64,000 nt of DNA from Sphingomonas oleivorans. GTDB lineage: Bacteria > Pseudomonadota > Alphaproteobacteria > Sphingomonadales > Sphingomonadaceae. Below are positions 8,644-17,964 of the stretch, piece after piece (within the stretch, counting starts at the first letter, position 1; every line of letters begins with the position of its first letter). The notes beneath the pieces are model-generated. The model worked only from the letters and a program-made list of their open reading frames with translations. It was not told the DNA's origin and searched no databases. Location: NCBI RefSeq assembly GCF_003050615.1, contig NZ_NWBU01000010.1, forward strand, positions 1 to 64,000, given 5' to 3'. The translations under genes were made by a program, and so were the position numbers.

Positions 8644-9798
8644 ATGACAGCCAGGATTGATCCCTTCCACGCCATCGCGATCAGCCGGCTCGCGCATCGC
8701 CTGTCCGCCGAAGGGCGCTCCGTCATTCATATGGAGTTCGGCCAACCCTCGACCGGCGCGCCGCGCGCGGCGATCGAGCTTGCGCATCGCGTGCTCGACA
8801 GCGACGGCATGGGCTATTGGGAAAGTGCTGCCCTGAAGCAGCGGATCGCCCATCACTATCGCGACAGCTACGGCGTGGCGATCGAGCCCGAGCAGCTGAT
8901 CCTCACCTGCGGCGCCTCGCCCGCCTTCGTGCTCGCGCTGAGTTGCGCCTTCGCGCCGCATGCGCGCGTGGCGCTGGCGCGGCCCGGCTATGTCGCCTAC
9001 CGCAACACGCTCAAGGCGCTTCACATGGAGCCGGTGGAAATTCCGTGCGGAGCCGCCGACCGCTTCCAGATTTCCGCTGCTGCCATCGCGGCGCTCGATC
9101 CGGCGCCGCAGGGCGTGATCGTCGCGAGCCCCGCCAACCCGACTGGCACGATCATCCCGGCCGAGGAGATGCGGGCCATCGTCGCCATCTGCCGGGCGCG
9201 CGGCATCCGCATCATTTCCGACGAGATCTACCATGGCCTGAGCTATGTCGGCCCGGCCCATTCGATCCTGGAGGACGAGCCTGAGGCGCTGGTGGTCAAC
9301 AGCTTCTCCAAATATTTCAGCATGGCCGGCTGGCGGCTCGGCTGGCTGGTGGTGCCGCCCGACCTGATCGACGCGGCCCGCGCGCGCATGGGCAATCTGT
9401 TCCTGACCCCGCCCTCGCTCAGCCAGCATGCCGGTCTCGCCGCCTTCGACTGCCGCGACGAACTCGAAGGCCATGTCGCAACCTATCGGCACAATCGCGA
9501 TTTGCTGCTCGGACGGCTGCCGGCGCTCGGCCTGACGCGGATCGCCCCGCCCGATGGCGCCTTCTACATCTATGCCGATATCGGCCATCTGACCGACGAC
9601 AGCATCGCCTTTTGTACGCGGCTGCTCGAGGAAACCGGCGTCGCGACGGCGCCCGGCGTCGACTTCGATCCGATCGAGGGGCACCGCTTCATGCGCCTGA
9701 GCTTCGCAGTCTCCACCGACCGGGTGGAGGATGCGATCGCGCGGATGACACCCTGGTTCGCAGCGGCGCACGACAGGGCTGCCCGGCAACGCGTCTAG
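8644..9798 (+). CDS. PLP-dependent class I/II aminotransferase
   Basis: The protein has 384 residues from ATG 8644, chosen because GGAG at 8631-8634 lies 9 nt upstream; an in-frame ATG at 8626 lacks a site. Fold-type I features are clear: the cofactor-ring segment (LTCGASPAFVLAL), the Asn-Pro pair (SPANPTGTI), the Asp and Tyr of SDEIYHGLSY, the Schiff-base Lys in NSFSKYFSMAGWRLGW, and the C-terminal Arg region (FMRLSFAVS). This set matches the aspartate/aromatic aminotransferase subgroup. It follows tRNA-Cys with no operon partner. The amino donor and acceptor cannot be read from sequence. Confidence 0.92.
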   Translation: MTARIDPFHAIAISRLAHRLSAEGRSVIHMEFGQPSTGAPRAAIELAHRVLDSDGMGYWESAALKQRIAHHYRDSYGVAIEPEQLILTCGASPAFVLALSCAFAPHARVALARPGYVAYRNTLKALHMEPVEIPCGAADRFQISAAAIAALDPAPQGVIVASPANPTGTIIPAEEMRAIVAICRARGIRIISDEIYHGLSYVGPAHSILEDEPEALVVNSFSKYFSMAGWRLGWLVVPPDLIDAARARMGNLFLTPPSLSQHAGLAAFDCRDELEGHVATYRHNRDLLLGRLPALGLTRIAPPDGAFYIYADIGHLTDDSIAFCTRLLEETGVATAPGVDFDPIEGHRFMRLSFAVSTDRVEDAIARMTPWFAAAHDRAARQRV

Positions 9799-9849
9799 CG
9801 TCGTCGGCCGGAAGCTGAGGGTCGCATTCGTTCCAAAAGCATAAGTTCC

Positions 9850-10262
9850 ATCCAATCACTGCTCATCCGGCATTGGCTGCTTGTCATGGCGGCGTTGGAA
9901 GCGGGTCTGCTCTTGATCGCGGCAATCTGTGCCTTGGATTACGACTATCGTTCGACGACGTCCTCATGGGCGGCCGTCGCCATGGGCAGCCGCAACGCTA
10001 TGATCCGCCAGCTCAAGGTGCCGGATCTCACGACGACCGTGCTGACGCTGACCGTCACCGGCATCGCCGCGGACTCGCCCTTTGGCGGAGGCGGGAATGC
10101 GAATTGAGGATGTCGCGTCGCCGCAGTCGCCTCGATGCTCTGCGGCGCGGCGCTTTTGGCGCGCTCCTCGTCGTGAAAACCGACCTTGGCCCATTCCTGC
10201 TGCTCGCAGCTATCGTCATTGTCGCGGCAACGCTGATTCTCGTGCGCGAGGATAATGTGTGA
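9850..10262 (+). pseudogene. decayed DUF1275 (YoaK-type) membrane protein remnant
   Basis: From about 9862 one frame reads LLIRHWLLVMAALEAGLLL and continues with GSRNAMIRQLKVPDLTTTVL, the hallmark block of DUF1275 membrane proteins. It hits TGA at 10105. The same frame resumes as a plausible segment (RVAAVASMLCGAA), then a +1 shift near 10150 is needed to reach GAFGALLVVKTDLGPFLLL and the natural end at 10262. The N-terminal ~100 residues are missing. One stop, one frameshift and a 5' truncation show a dead gene. Confidence 0.75.
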
Positions 10263-10283
10263 CGGCTGTCGCCGAAGCGCCGA

Positions 10284-11189
10284 TCAGCTACGCCGCTCTC
10301 TTCGCCATTCCCCGGGCGGTGCGCCCATTGTCGACGAAAACAGGCGGGTAAAATGGCTCTGGTCGACGAAGCCGCAGGCCGAGGCCACCTCGGCAAGGGT
10401 GAGCTCAGTGTTGAGCAGCAGATCGCGCGCCTTGTCCACGCGGCGCGCCATGAGCCAGCGATGAGGAGGAAGGCCGGTGCTGGACCGGAAGGCACGCGTG
10501 AAATGGCCGACCGACAAGCCGGTCAGTTGCGCGAGCTCGGCTACTCCGAAGTCGCCGGCGAGATTGGCGGTCATATAGTCGATGACGCGCCGCAACTGCC
10601 ATGGCGCGAGCCCGCCCGGGGAGGCTCCCCGGGTGACGAGGCTGCCATAGCCGGTGGCCAGATGCACCAATATGGCCTTGCCGATATGGTCGAGAAACAA
10701 GCGGCTCGGCTCCGCGCCACGATCCATTGCAGAGATCAGGACATGCCCCAGGTTGAGGAGGAATGGATCTTGCCGCTTGTCCCTGGGCGCCAGCAGGAGT
10801 CCGCCGACGCGCGGCCCATCGAGCATCTCGGCCAAGCCGTCGAGGGCGCCGCGCGGCACATAAAAATGCATGTTTCGAAACGGATCGCAAATCTCGCTGA
10901 CCCAGCGTTGGCCAAGGTCGAAGATGCAGGTCGATCCGGTCTTGAAGGGCACGCTGGGCACAAGGCGACCATCGGCCCAAAGCTGCCTCGACCCGCCGCA
11001 GGGTTCGAATGCCAGGATCGCGATGAAGGCATCGTCGAGCATCGTCGGATGGGTGAGCCCATGGCCGGGCCTGGTCTGGTGAAGATAGGTCGCGGTGATT
11101 TCGGTATGTTTGGATCTGCCCGCGATGATGGTTCGCGCGACAGGCGCGTGCACCATTTCGGATGTGATATTCGGGTTGCGCCGGCTCAT
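10284..11189 (-). CDS. AraC family transcriptional regulator
   Basis: The protein has 301 residues. The N-terminal ~190 residues form a ligand or dimerisation domain of the type containing HGLTHPTMLDDAFI and WADGR; residues ~200-298 hold the double helix-turn-helix of AraC/XylS proteins (VAELAQLTGLSVGHFTRAF, then LAEVASACGFVDQSHFTRLF). Its ATG overlaps the TGA of the upstream AraC fragment (ATGA at 11186-11189), so translation would be coupled to that fragment if it is translated. The nearest potential target is the efflux operon at 11.6-15.8 kb; that link is inference only. Confidence 0.9.
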   Translation of the reverse strand: MSRRNPNITSEMVHAPVARTIIAGRSKHTEITATYLHQTRPGHGLTHPTMLDDAFIAILAFEPCGGSRQLWADGRLVPSVPFKTGSTCIFDLGQRWVSEICDPFRNMHFYVPRGALDGLAEMLDGPRVGGLLLAPRDKRQDPFLLNLGHVLISAMDRGAEPSRLFLDHIGKAILVHLATGYGSLVTRGASPGGLAPWQLRRVIDYMTANLAGDFGVAELAQLTGLSVGHFTRAFRSSTGLPPHRWLMARRVDKARDLLLNTELTLAEVASACGFVDQSHFTRLFSSTMGAPPGEWRRERRS

Positions 11190-11479
11190 CGATGCGCCGA
11201 AAAGGAGCAGTCGGGCTGCGGCCGACCTGTCCGCCAGAGCCCGAACTCGAAGGCCATGAGCTGGACGGTCAGCAGGAACGAGTCTTCGAAATCATAAGCC
11301 GTCATCATACCATGACCATGGTCCGCGCGGCGCAGCCGGGTGATCGCTATGTCGGTTTCGCGAAGCGTTGATGCGAAAATGTCCGGACGGTCGGGACGCG
11401 CATCATTCCCGACTGACGATTTGCCCTGATTCCATCTGCCGGCATGAGCCATCATTCCGTGCAAAACTGTACCGGACAC
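11186..11479 (-). pseudogene. N-terminal fragment of a second AraC-type regulator
   Basis: This open frame encodes 97 residues. Its middle part (STLRETDIAITRLRR, then HGMMTAYDFEDSFLLTVQL and LWRTGRPQP) aligns by eye with residues ~25-75 of the intact AraC protein immediately downstream (ITATYLHQTRPGHGLTHPTM, LWADGRLVP). The whole DNA-binding half is absent. It is either the stub of a former tandem paralogue or a small free-standing domain. The precise ATGA overlap leaves the second option open. Confidence 0.6.
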
Positions 11480-11644
11480 ACTTCCTTTGACGCCGGCCGT
11501 CCTCGACGACCGGGCCGAGAGATTACGAGCCCGAAGAGAGTCATGGCACGGGCATTTATTCCCGTCGATATGCGGGCCTATAAAAGATCAAATTCGTTCA
11601 ACCAATATCATGATTGCGCAATGTCTGCTCAGCGCTGGCGACGT

Positions 11645-13030
11645 TCATCCCGGCGCGCCGTGCGTCGGAGCCGCATCCCATCCGCCGCCGAGGCTCTGGT
11701 AGAGCGATATCAGCGCGGTCAGCCGATCGGCGCGGGACTGGACGAGCGCGAGCTCGGCGGCGAGCAGGCCGCGCTGGGCGTCGAGCTGGTCGAGATAGGG
11801 AGAATAGCCGGCCTGGTAGCGGTTGGTCGCGAGTCGGAGCGCACCCGCGAGCGCCTCGCGCTGGGCGGCCAGCGCATGTTCCTGCTCGGCGGTACGGCGG
11901 ACTGCAGCGAGCGCATCCTCGACTTCGCGAAAGGCGGTCAGCGCCGCGCGGCGATAGGCGATGGCCGCCTGATCGCGCCGCGCCGACGCCGCATCGGCCT
12001 GGGCATGGAGACGCCCGCCTTGGAACAGCGGAGCCAATATGCTGCCGCCGAGCGAGAAGATGCCGATCGGATCGGAGAGGAGCGTGGAGGCGACATAGCC
12101 GCCCGATGCGGTGAGCTGGATACCGGGCATGAACGCGGCACGGGCGGCATCGAGCGAGCGATCGGCGGCGACGAGCTGCTGTTCGGCCTGGGCGATATCC
12201 GGACGACGGCGGAGCATGGCCGAGGGCAGGGCGGAGGGGACGGGAAGCGGCCTGAGCATAGCAAAGGCGGTGCCGCGTTCGATGGCGCCGGGACTCTCGC
12301 CGAGAAGCAGGCGGAGGCCGTCTTCCTGCCGGCTGATCGCCAGTTCGACGGAGGGAATGAGCTGTTCGGTGGCGTGATATTCGGCTTCGGCCTGTTGCAG
12401 CTCAAGCCGTGTGGAATAGCCCGCCTCGGCGCGGCGACGGGCGATATGAAGCGACTCCGCGCGTGCCGCCAATGTGTCGCGAAGGAGAACGAGGCGGGCG
12501 TCGAGGGAACGCAAAAGGATGTAGCCGCTCGCGGCAGAGGAGGCGATAGCGAGACGGATGGTGTCGCGCGCCGCTTCGGTCGCCAGCAGTGAGGCGCGGG
12601 CGGCCGCGCTTACGCTGGAGAGGCGGCCGAACAGGTCGAGATCATAGGCAGCGGAGAGCTGCGCCTGACCCACCGTCTGGTTCGTACCGATGCCGAAGGC
12701 ATTGACCGAGCGCTGCTCGCTGCCAGCGGCGGCGGCGACGAGGCTGGGCAGGCGTTGCCCCTCGGCGAACCGGAACTGGGCGCGCGCCTCCTCCACCCGG
12801 GAGGCGGCGATGGCGATATCCATATTGTTGGCGAGCGCCGTCTCGACGATCCGGGTCAACACCGGATCGCCGAAACCCCGCCACCAACCGTGCGCCACGA
12901 TGGCCTCTCCGTCGAGAGCGTTGCGCCATGCCGGCGGCGGCTGCACGGCTGCGGCGGCGGGCGGTTCGGGCCGGGGCCCGGCACAGCCGGCGAGTGCGGC
13001 GATTGTCACGAATGGGACGATCCGCTTCAT
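11645..13030 (-). CDS. NodT-family outer membrane efflux lipoprotein
   Basis: This 461-residue protein begins with a lipoprotein signal (MKRIVPFVTIAALAGC, lipobox LAGC), followed by two TolC-like outer membrane efflux repeats rich in helical Ala/Glu/Arg segments. It is the third gene of the operon; its ATG overlaps the TGA of the membrane fusion protein gene (ATGA at 13027-13030). It would form the outer membrane duct for the EmrAB-type pump encoded upstream. Confidence 0.93.
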   Translation of the reverse strand: MKRIVPFVTIAALAGCAGPRPEPPAAAAVQPPPAWRNALDGEAIVAHGWWRGFGDPVLTRIVETALANNMDIAIAASRVEEARAQFRFAEGQRLPSLVAAAAGSEQRSVNAFGIGTNQTVGQAQLSAAYDLDLFGRLSSVSAAARASLLATEAARDTIRLAIASSAASGYILLRSLDARLVLLRDTLAARAESLHIARRRAEAGYSTRLELQQAEAEYHATEQLIPSVELAISRQEDGLRLLLGESPGAIERGTAFAMLRPLPVPSALPSAMLRRRPDIAQAEQQLVAADRSLDAARAAFMPGIQLTASGGYVASTLLSDPIGIFSLGGSILAPLFQGGRLHAQADAASARRDQAAIAYRRAALTAFREVEDALAAVRRTAEQEHALAAQREALAGALRLATNRYQAGYSPYLDQLDAQRGLLAAELALVQSRADRLTALISLYQSLGGGWDAAPTHGAPG

Positions 13031-14145
13031 CGCGATCCTGCCGCCGTGTCGACATGGGCCTCGACCGACATGCCGGGCCTCAGCCGCGAAGCCAGCGCCT
13101 GGCTCGGATCGATCGCGATGCGGACGCCGATGCGCTGCGGCACCTTCACGAAATTGCCCGTGGCATTATCGGGTTTCAGCACCGCAAATTCCGATCCGGC
13201 CGCGGGCGAGAGCCGCTCGACCCGGCCGGTGAGCCGTGCGCCGCCCAGCGCATCGACGGTAAAGCTGGCGCGCTGGCCCGGTGCCATGCGCGCCGTCTGC
13301 GCCTCCTTATAATTGGCGATGACCCAGCGCTCGGGCGGTACGAGCGACAGGAGCTGGGTGCCGAGCGTGACATATTGGCCGAGGCGGACGCCGATCTCGC
13401 CGACCTGGCCGGGCTCGGGGGCGCGGATCACCGTGTTGCCGAGATCGATCTCGGCCAGGCGGAGCTGGGCGCGCGCGGCCTCGACCTGCGCCTCCAGCCC
13501 GCCGCGGCCGACATCGACGGTGCGGATGTCCTGCCGCGCGATCTCGCCCGAGGCTTCGGCCTGGCGGACCTGCGCCTCGGCCTGGCGGAGCGCAGCCATC
13601 GTCTGATCCCGCTCGCGGATCGAGACCGATCCGTCGCGGACGAGATCATCGACGCGGGCCATGTCGGCACGGGCGCGAAGAAGCTGCGCACGGGCGCTGC
13701 CGAGCGCGGCGGTCTGCCCTTCCAGGCCGGCGGCGCGCGCGGCACGCGCCTGCCTGCTGTTGGCGAGCGCTGCGAGCTGGGCGTCGAGATTGGCGCGCGC
13801 CTGGGCGACACGGGCGCGATAGATCCGATCGTCGATGCGCGCCAGAACCTGCCCTGCGCGGACATGTTTATAATCCGTGACGAGGACGGCCACGACATAG
13901 CCGCTCACCTGCGGCGCGATCACTGTCGTACGGCCCCGGACATAGGCGTTCTCGGTCGGCTCGATCGAGCCTCTGAACGGCGGCAGTCGCCAGGCCGCCA
14001 GGATGGCGAGGACCGCGGCGATCGCGAGCAGGACGATCAGGAAGATCGCGAGCTTGCCCTTGCGTTCCGGGCGCCAGCCCGGCGTGGGCGCGGGAGGCGG
14101 CTCCACCGGAGCTTCGGCTACGGCCGGTTTCGGCGCATTGGTCAT
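13027..14145 (-). CDS. HlyD/EmrA-type membrane fusion protein
   Basis: This 372-residue protein has a Pro-rich cytosolic N-terminus, one membrane helix at ~32-52 (KLAIFLIVLLAIAAVLAILA), then the barrel-lipoyl-coiled coil-lipoyl-barrel order of HlyD-family adaptors: ENAYVRGRTTVIAPQVSGYV starts the first lipoyl half and VIRAPEPGQVGEIGVRLGQY is the second. It bridges the inner-membrane transporter encoded 2 nt upstream to the outer membrane channel encoded downstream. Confidence 0.94.
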   Translation of the reverse strand: MTNAPKPAVAEAPVEPPPAPTPGWRPERKGKLAIFLIVLLAIAAVLAILAAWRLPPFRGSIEPTENAYVRGRTTVIAPQVSGYVVAVLVTDYKHVRAGQVLARIDDRIYRARVAQARANLDAQLAALANSRQARAARAAGLEGQTAALGSARAQLLRARADMARVDDLVRDGSVSIRERDQTMAALRQAEAQVRQAEASGEIARQDIRTVDVGRGGLEAQVEAARAQLRLAEIDLGNTVIRAPEPGQVGEIGVRLGQYVTLGTQLLSLVPPERWVIANYKEAQTARMAPGQRASFTVDALGGARLTGRVERLSPAAGSEFAVLKPDNATGNFVKVPQRIGVRIAIDPSQALASRLRPGMSVEAHVDTAAGSR

Positions 14146-14147
14146 GA

Positions 14148-15773
14148 TTATGTCTCCGCCAGGGCCTGGCGCCGGCGGCGGGCCGCGTAGATGAGGATGC
14201 GATAGCCGACATAAAGGGCGGTCAGCAGCGCCAGCGCCGCCACCAGCTGAAAGACGTCGTTATAGGCGAGGATATTGGCCTCGCGCGTCATTGCCTGCGC
14301 GAGCAGCGCCGCGCCCTGGGCGCTCTGCCGGGCCGGATCGGCAATGACGGCGGCGATCGTCGCGGCACCGCCCTGGATGCGCGCGGCAACCAGCGGATCC
14401 GCGGCAAGGAGATGCTCCGACAGCGCACCCGCATGCGCCCGGGCGGAAGCGACCTGGTAAGTCCCGAGCAGGGCCGAGCCGGCGAGGCCGCCGACATTCT
14501 GCGTGACGCTGAACAGCACGATGAAGCTGACAAGATGGTCGGCGCCGCGCCGGACCATCCGCAGGAATCCGTAGAGCAGCGCGGGGCCGAGGAAGAGCGT
14601 CGAGCCGAAGGCGATCAGCGCCTGGCTCCAGTAGAGCTGGGCGGGACGCGTGATGTTGGTCGCATCGGTATCGAGCCAGGCGCCGAGCGCGATGATGAGG
14701 GCGGCGGCCATCACCTGATAAGGCAATCGCCGCTCCGACAGGGTCATGGCAGCCGTAACGGTGCCCAGCACCATCGCGCCGGCGACGATTATGAAAAGTC
14801 TATGGAGCTGATCGTTGGTGAGCCCGCCGGACGTCAGCAGGCCGACCGCGCCATAGGTCTGCTCGGCAAGTGCCATGCGCACCATCATCGCGACGGCGGC
14901 GAAGCGCATTATATCCAGGCTGCCTATCCAGTCGAGCTGGAGCAACGGGCGGCTTCGGCCATATTCGATCAGGATCGCGGCGGCGAACAGCGGCACGGCC
15001 GCCGCCAGCGCCCAGCCCAGCCAGGGTGTGTCGGTCCACCATAATAGCCGTCCCTGGCCGAGCACGCCGCAAAGGAGCGTCATCGCCGGCAGGATCAGGC
15101 CGAAGGTGACGAAATCGAGCGGCTCGAACGCCTTGCTCCGCTCGCTTGGCGGCAGCGGATGGGCGGAAATGGCCGCAAGCACGACCAGCGCCAGGCCGAG
15201 CTCGATCAGGTGCAGGCCTTGCCAGTTGCCGAGCGCCAGCATCTCGACCGGGAACAGGCGCGCGAGCGGCATGCCGAGCTGCGGAATGCCGATGCCGAAG
15301 ACCAGCGCCAGGGGCCGCAGCTTGACCGGAAAGGCCTGCATGAGATTGTAGATGGTGAGCGTGGTGAGCGCTGCCGCCGTCATGCCGCAGATCGCGCGGA
15401 TCAGCACCGCCGAGGCGAAACCGGGGAAGGCGAATTGCCACAGCCCGGCCAGCGCATAGGCGATCAGCAGCCCATGCGTTATCGCCGGAATGCCGAATTG
15501 GGCTCGCGCCTTGACGAGCATCAGATTGGCGCTTGCGTTGGTCGCGACGTAGATGGCGGGCAACCAGCTCGTCTCGGCGGCATAGGTGCCGAGGGCGCCC
15601 GACAGGTTGACGACATTGACGCTGACAAGACCGTTGCCCAGCGTTGAGGCGATGCCGACGAGCAGTGCCACCGCCACATAGCCCAGCCGCCGCCGCCCGG
15701 AATGCATCGGCGTGAATGGCGAGCCGGGGAAAGTCGGCCGCTCTTCCGGCCTGAAAGAATATGCGGCAGTCAT
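14148..15773 (-). CDS. DHA2-family MFS drug exporter (EmrB-like)
   Basis: The protein has 541 residues with about 14 hydrophobic segments, the number expected for the DHA2 drug:H+ antiporter subfamily. It begins the transcription unit emrB-like, emrA-like, nodT-like (gaps of 2 nt and an overlap), a complete tripartite multidrug efflux operon. Substrates are not predictable. No TetR or MarR regulator adjoins it; the closest regulator is the AraC protein beyond the operon end. Confidence 0.93.
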   Translation of the reverse strand: MTAAYSFRPEERPTFPGSPFTPMHSGRRRLGYVAVALLVGIASTLGNGLVSVNVVNLSGALGTYAAETSWLPAIYVATNASANLMLVKARAQFGIPAITHGLLIAYALAGLWQFAFPGFASAVLIRAICGMTAAALTTLTIYNLMQAFPVKLRPLALVFGIGIPQLGMPLARLFPVEMLALGNWQGLHLIELGLALVVLAAISAHPLPPSERSKAFEPLDFVTFGLILPAMTLLCGVLGQGRLLWWTDTPWLGWALAAAVPLFAAAILIEYGRSRPLLQLDWIGSLDIMRFAAVAMMVRMALAEQTYGAVGLLTSGGLTNDQLHRLFIIVAGAMVLGTVTAAMTLSERRLPYQVMAAALIIALGAWLDTDATNITRPAQLYWSQALIAFGSTLFLGPALLYGFLRMVRRGADHLVSFIVLFSVTQNVGGLAGSALLGTYQVASARAHAGALSEHLLAADPLVAARIQGGAATIAAVIADPARQSAQGAALLAQAMTREANILAYNDVFQLVAALALLTALYVGYRILIYAARRRRQALAET

Positions 15774-16308
15774 GTCTATGCCCTGCCGAGATCCGGCGGG
15801 AATATGGGGGCTGCTTGACGGGTCAGGGAGAAATCGCTCCGCCAGGGGCCCATCATCCTGGCCGCGACAAAGTCACGGCCTCTGGGTAGCGAGGGTGCTG
15901 ATCGGCATTTCTGCAACTTCCTTCCTCACAGCTGCTGATGCTTTCTGGACTGTGCCCGCAGATATGGCCATCATCTTGTACAATTATGCTGTCGATTGAA
16001 TGGAAGGCAGGTGTCGGCACCTGCCCCGCTATCCAGAAGATGTCCTCACATAGTCTCGATCTTGTGACATGCGCGGGACATTCGACGCGATAAGCGTTCA
16101 CATCCCGCGAGCGGTGCCGGCATTCCGCGGTGCCGGATGCAACGTCATGTTGCGATGATCGAGACAGCCATTCTCAGTGATCCAGAAAGCTCGTTTGGCT
16201 GAGCGCGCCGCGCGCCGCAAAGCATCCCCCGTCGCGCCGGACGACCCGTCTGCCGGCGCAGTCACTTGCGTCTCCGCATCGGGATGGCGCGCAGAACGGG
16301 GAGTCTTT
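15774..16308. other. 535-bp divergent intergenic region
   Basis: This stretch separates the efflux operon (minus) from the catalase gene (plus) and must hold both promoters. I find no convincing gene: the short open frames lack binding sites and family features. A small inverted repeat near the catalase end (16139-16153) is listed separately. Confidence 0.5.
16139..16153. promoter_or_regulatory. inverted repeat upstream of the catalase gene
   Basis: GCAAC-GTCAT-GTTGC is a perfect 5-bp inverted repeat with a 5-nt spacer, about 155 bp upstream of the catalase start. It could be half of a regulator site, but it does not show a recognisable OxyR pattern and may be chance. Confidence 0.25.
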
Positions 16309-17886
16309 ATGTTTGTGAACAGCCTTTTCTCGAGAAACATGGTCATGCCGGCGCTGATCGCCGCGAGCGCATTGGCGCCGACGCTTCAGGCGGCGCAGGC
16401 GCAGAGTGCCGCGCCGCAATTCACGCGCGACAATGGCGCGCCGATCGGCGAGAATCGCAATTCCAAGACGACGGGCGATATGGGGCCCGTGCTCCTCGAG
16501 GATAGCCATCTGATCGAGAAGCTCGCCCGCTTCGATCGCGAGCGCGTGCCCGAGCGCGTCGTCCACGCCCGTGGCACGGGCGCGCAGGGCATGTTCACCG
16601 CGACCGCCGACATCAGCGAGTTCACGCGTGCCTCGCTGTTCGTGCCGGGCAAGCAGACGCCCGTGTTCGTTCGCTTCTCCACCGTGATCCATCCTTCGGG
16701 CAGCCCCGAGGGCATGCGCGATCCGCACGGCTTCGCGACGAAATTCTACACGGACGAAGGCAATTGGGATCTGGTCGGCAATAATCTGCCGATCTTCTTC
16801 ATCCGCGATGCGATCCAGTTTCCGGACATGATCCATTCACTGAAGCCCTCGCCGGTCACCAACAGGCAGGATCCCAACCGCTTCTTCGACTTCTTCTCGG
16901 CGACGCCCGAAGCGACCAACATGCTGGCGCATGTCTATTCCAATCTCGGCACGCCCGCTTCCTATCGGACGATGGACGGCAATGGCGTCCATGCCTTCCG
17001 GCTGGTCAACAAGGATGGCGAGATCATCTTCGCCAAATTCCGCTGGATCAGCCGTCAGGGCGTCAAAAATCTGAACGGCGCGCAGGCGGCGACAGCGCCG
17101 TTCAACTATCTGACCGACGATCTTTATTCGGAGATCGGCAAGGGCAATTTCCCCAAATGGGATCTGATGATCCAGACGATGAAGGCGTCCGAATTCGCCA
17201 GGCTGAACTATAATCCGTTCGACGACACCAAGGAGTGGCTGGACGTGCCGTTCCGCAAGATCGGCGAGATGGTGCTGAACAAGGTGCCGGATAATTTCTT
17301 CGAATGGACCGAGCAGTCCGCCTTCGCGCCGTCCAACATGGTGCCGGGGATCGAAGCGTCGCCCGATCGCATGTTGCAGGGGCGGCTGTTCAGCTATGCC
17401 GATACACAACGCTATCGCATCGGCGCCAATGCCCAGTCGCTACCGGTCAACCGGCCGCGCGTGGCGGTGGTGAACAATAATCAAGACGGCCAGCTGAACG
17501 CGGGCGGGCGCACGGCCGACGTCAATTATTTCCCCGCCCGGACGGCGGAGAAGGCGACCGCGCAGGCCTATCGCCAGTCCAGCTATGAAGTGGCGGGCAT
17601 GGTCGATGCCAAGCCGATTTCGAAGACCAATAATTTCGAGCAGGCGGGCATTTTCTACCGCTCGCTTTCGGCGGCGGACAAAGCGGACCTGATCAAGAAT
17701 CTCGCGGGCGACTTGGGCGTGGTGACGTCCCAGCGCACCAAGACGATCATGCTGAGCTATTTCAGCCAGGCCGACCGGGATTTCGGCACGCGTCTCGCCA
17801 AGGCGGTGAATGTTCCGATGGCCGAAGTCGATCGGGCGGTGGCCGAATATAAGGCGGCCAATCCCGAGCAGATGGCGGCGCGCTGA
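16309..17886 (+). CDS. katB: exported haem catalase (KatB-type)
   Basis: The start is ATG 16309 with GGGGAG at 16298-16303; the frame is open further upstream without a binding site. The 525-residue protein begins with a signal peptide (~1-32, ending LQAAQAQ), unusual for cytoplasmic catalases but typical of periplasmic KatB. Catalytic His86 lies in RVVHARGTGAQG, the distal Asn in LVGNNLPIFFIRDA (158/159), and the proximal haem ligand Tyr363 in RLFSYADTQRYR. It decomposes hydrogen peroxide at the cell surface. The next gene encodes an exported ankyrin protein, the same pairing as katB-ankB in Pseudomonas aeruginosa. Confidence 0.93.
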   Translation: MFVNSLFSRNMVMPALIAASALAPTLQAAQAQSAAPQFTRDNGAPIGENRNSKTTGDMGPVLLEDSHLIEKLARFDRERVPERVVHARGTGAQGMFTATADISEFTRASLFVPGKQTPVFVRFSTVIHPSGSPEGMRDPHGFATKFYTDEGNWDLVGNNLPIFFIRDAIQFPDMIHSLKPSPVTNRQDPNRFFDFFSATPEATNMLAHVYSNLGTPASYRTMDGNGVHAFRLVNKDGEIIFAKFRWISRQGVKNLNGAQAATAPFNYLTDDLYSEIGKGNFPKWDLMIQTMKASEFARLNYNPFDDTKEWLDVPFRKIGEMVLNKVPDNFFEWTEQSAFAPSNMVPGIEASPDRMLQGRLFSYADTQRYRIGANAQSLPVNRPRVAVVNNNQDGQLNAGGRTADVNYFPARTAEKATAQAYRQSSYEVAGMVDAKPISKTNNFEQAGIFYRSLSAADKADLIKNLAGDLGVVTSQRTKTIMLSYFSQADRDFGTRLAKAVNVPMAEVDRAVAEYKAANPEQMAAR

Positions 17887-17903
17887 GCCTTTGGCGCTGA
17901 TCT

Positions 17904-17937
17904 GGCCCCGGTCCAGACCCTGCCCTGGACCGGGGCC
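17904..17937 (+). terminator. strong hairpin between katB and the ankyrin gene
   Basis: GGCCCCGGTCCA (17904-17915) pairs perfectly with TGGACCGGGGCC (17926-17937), a 12-bp stem with a 10-nt loop, followed by TTCCT. It lies 17 nt after the catalase stop and 27 nt before the ankyrin start, so it probably lowers read-through into the second gene. Confidence 0.7.
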
Positions 17938-17964
17938 TTCCTATTCTCACAGGAACCGAGACCA

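Noticed and set aside
15853-16101. 82-codon minus frame in the catalase upstream region
   Set aside because: No ribosome binding site, biased composition and no recognisable similarity.
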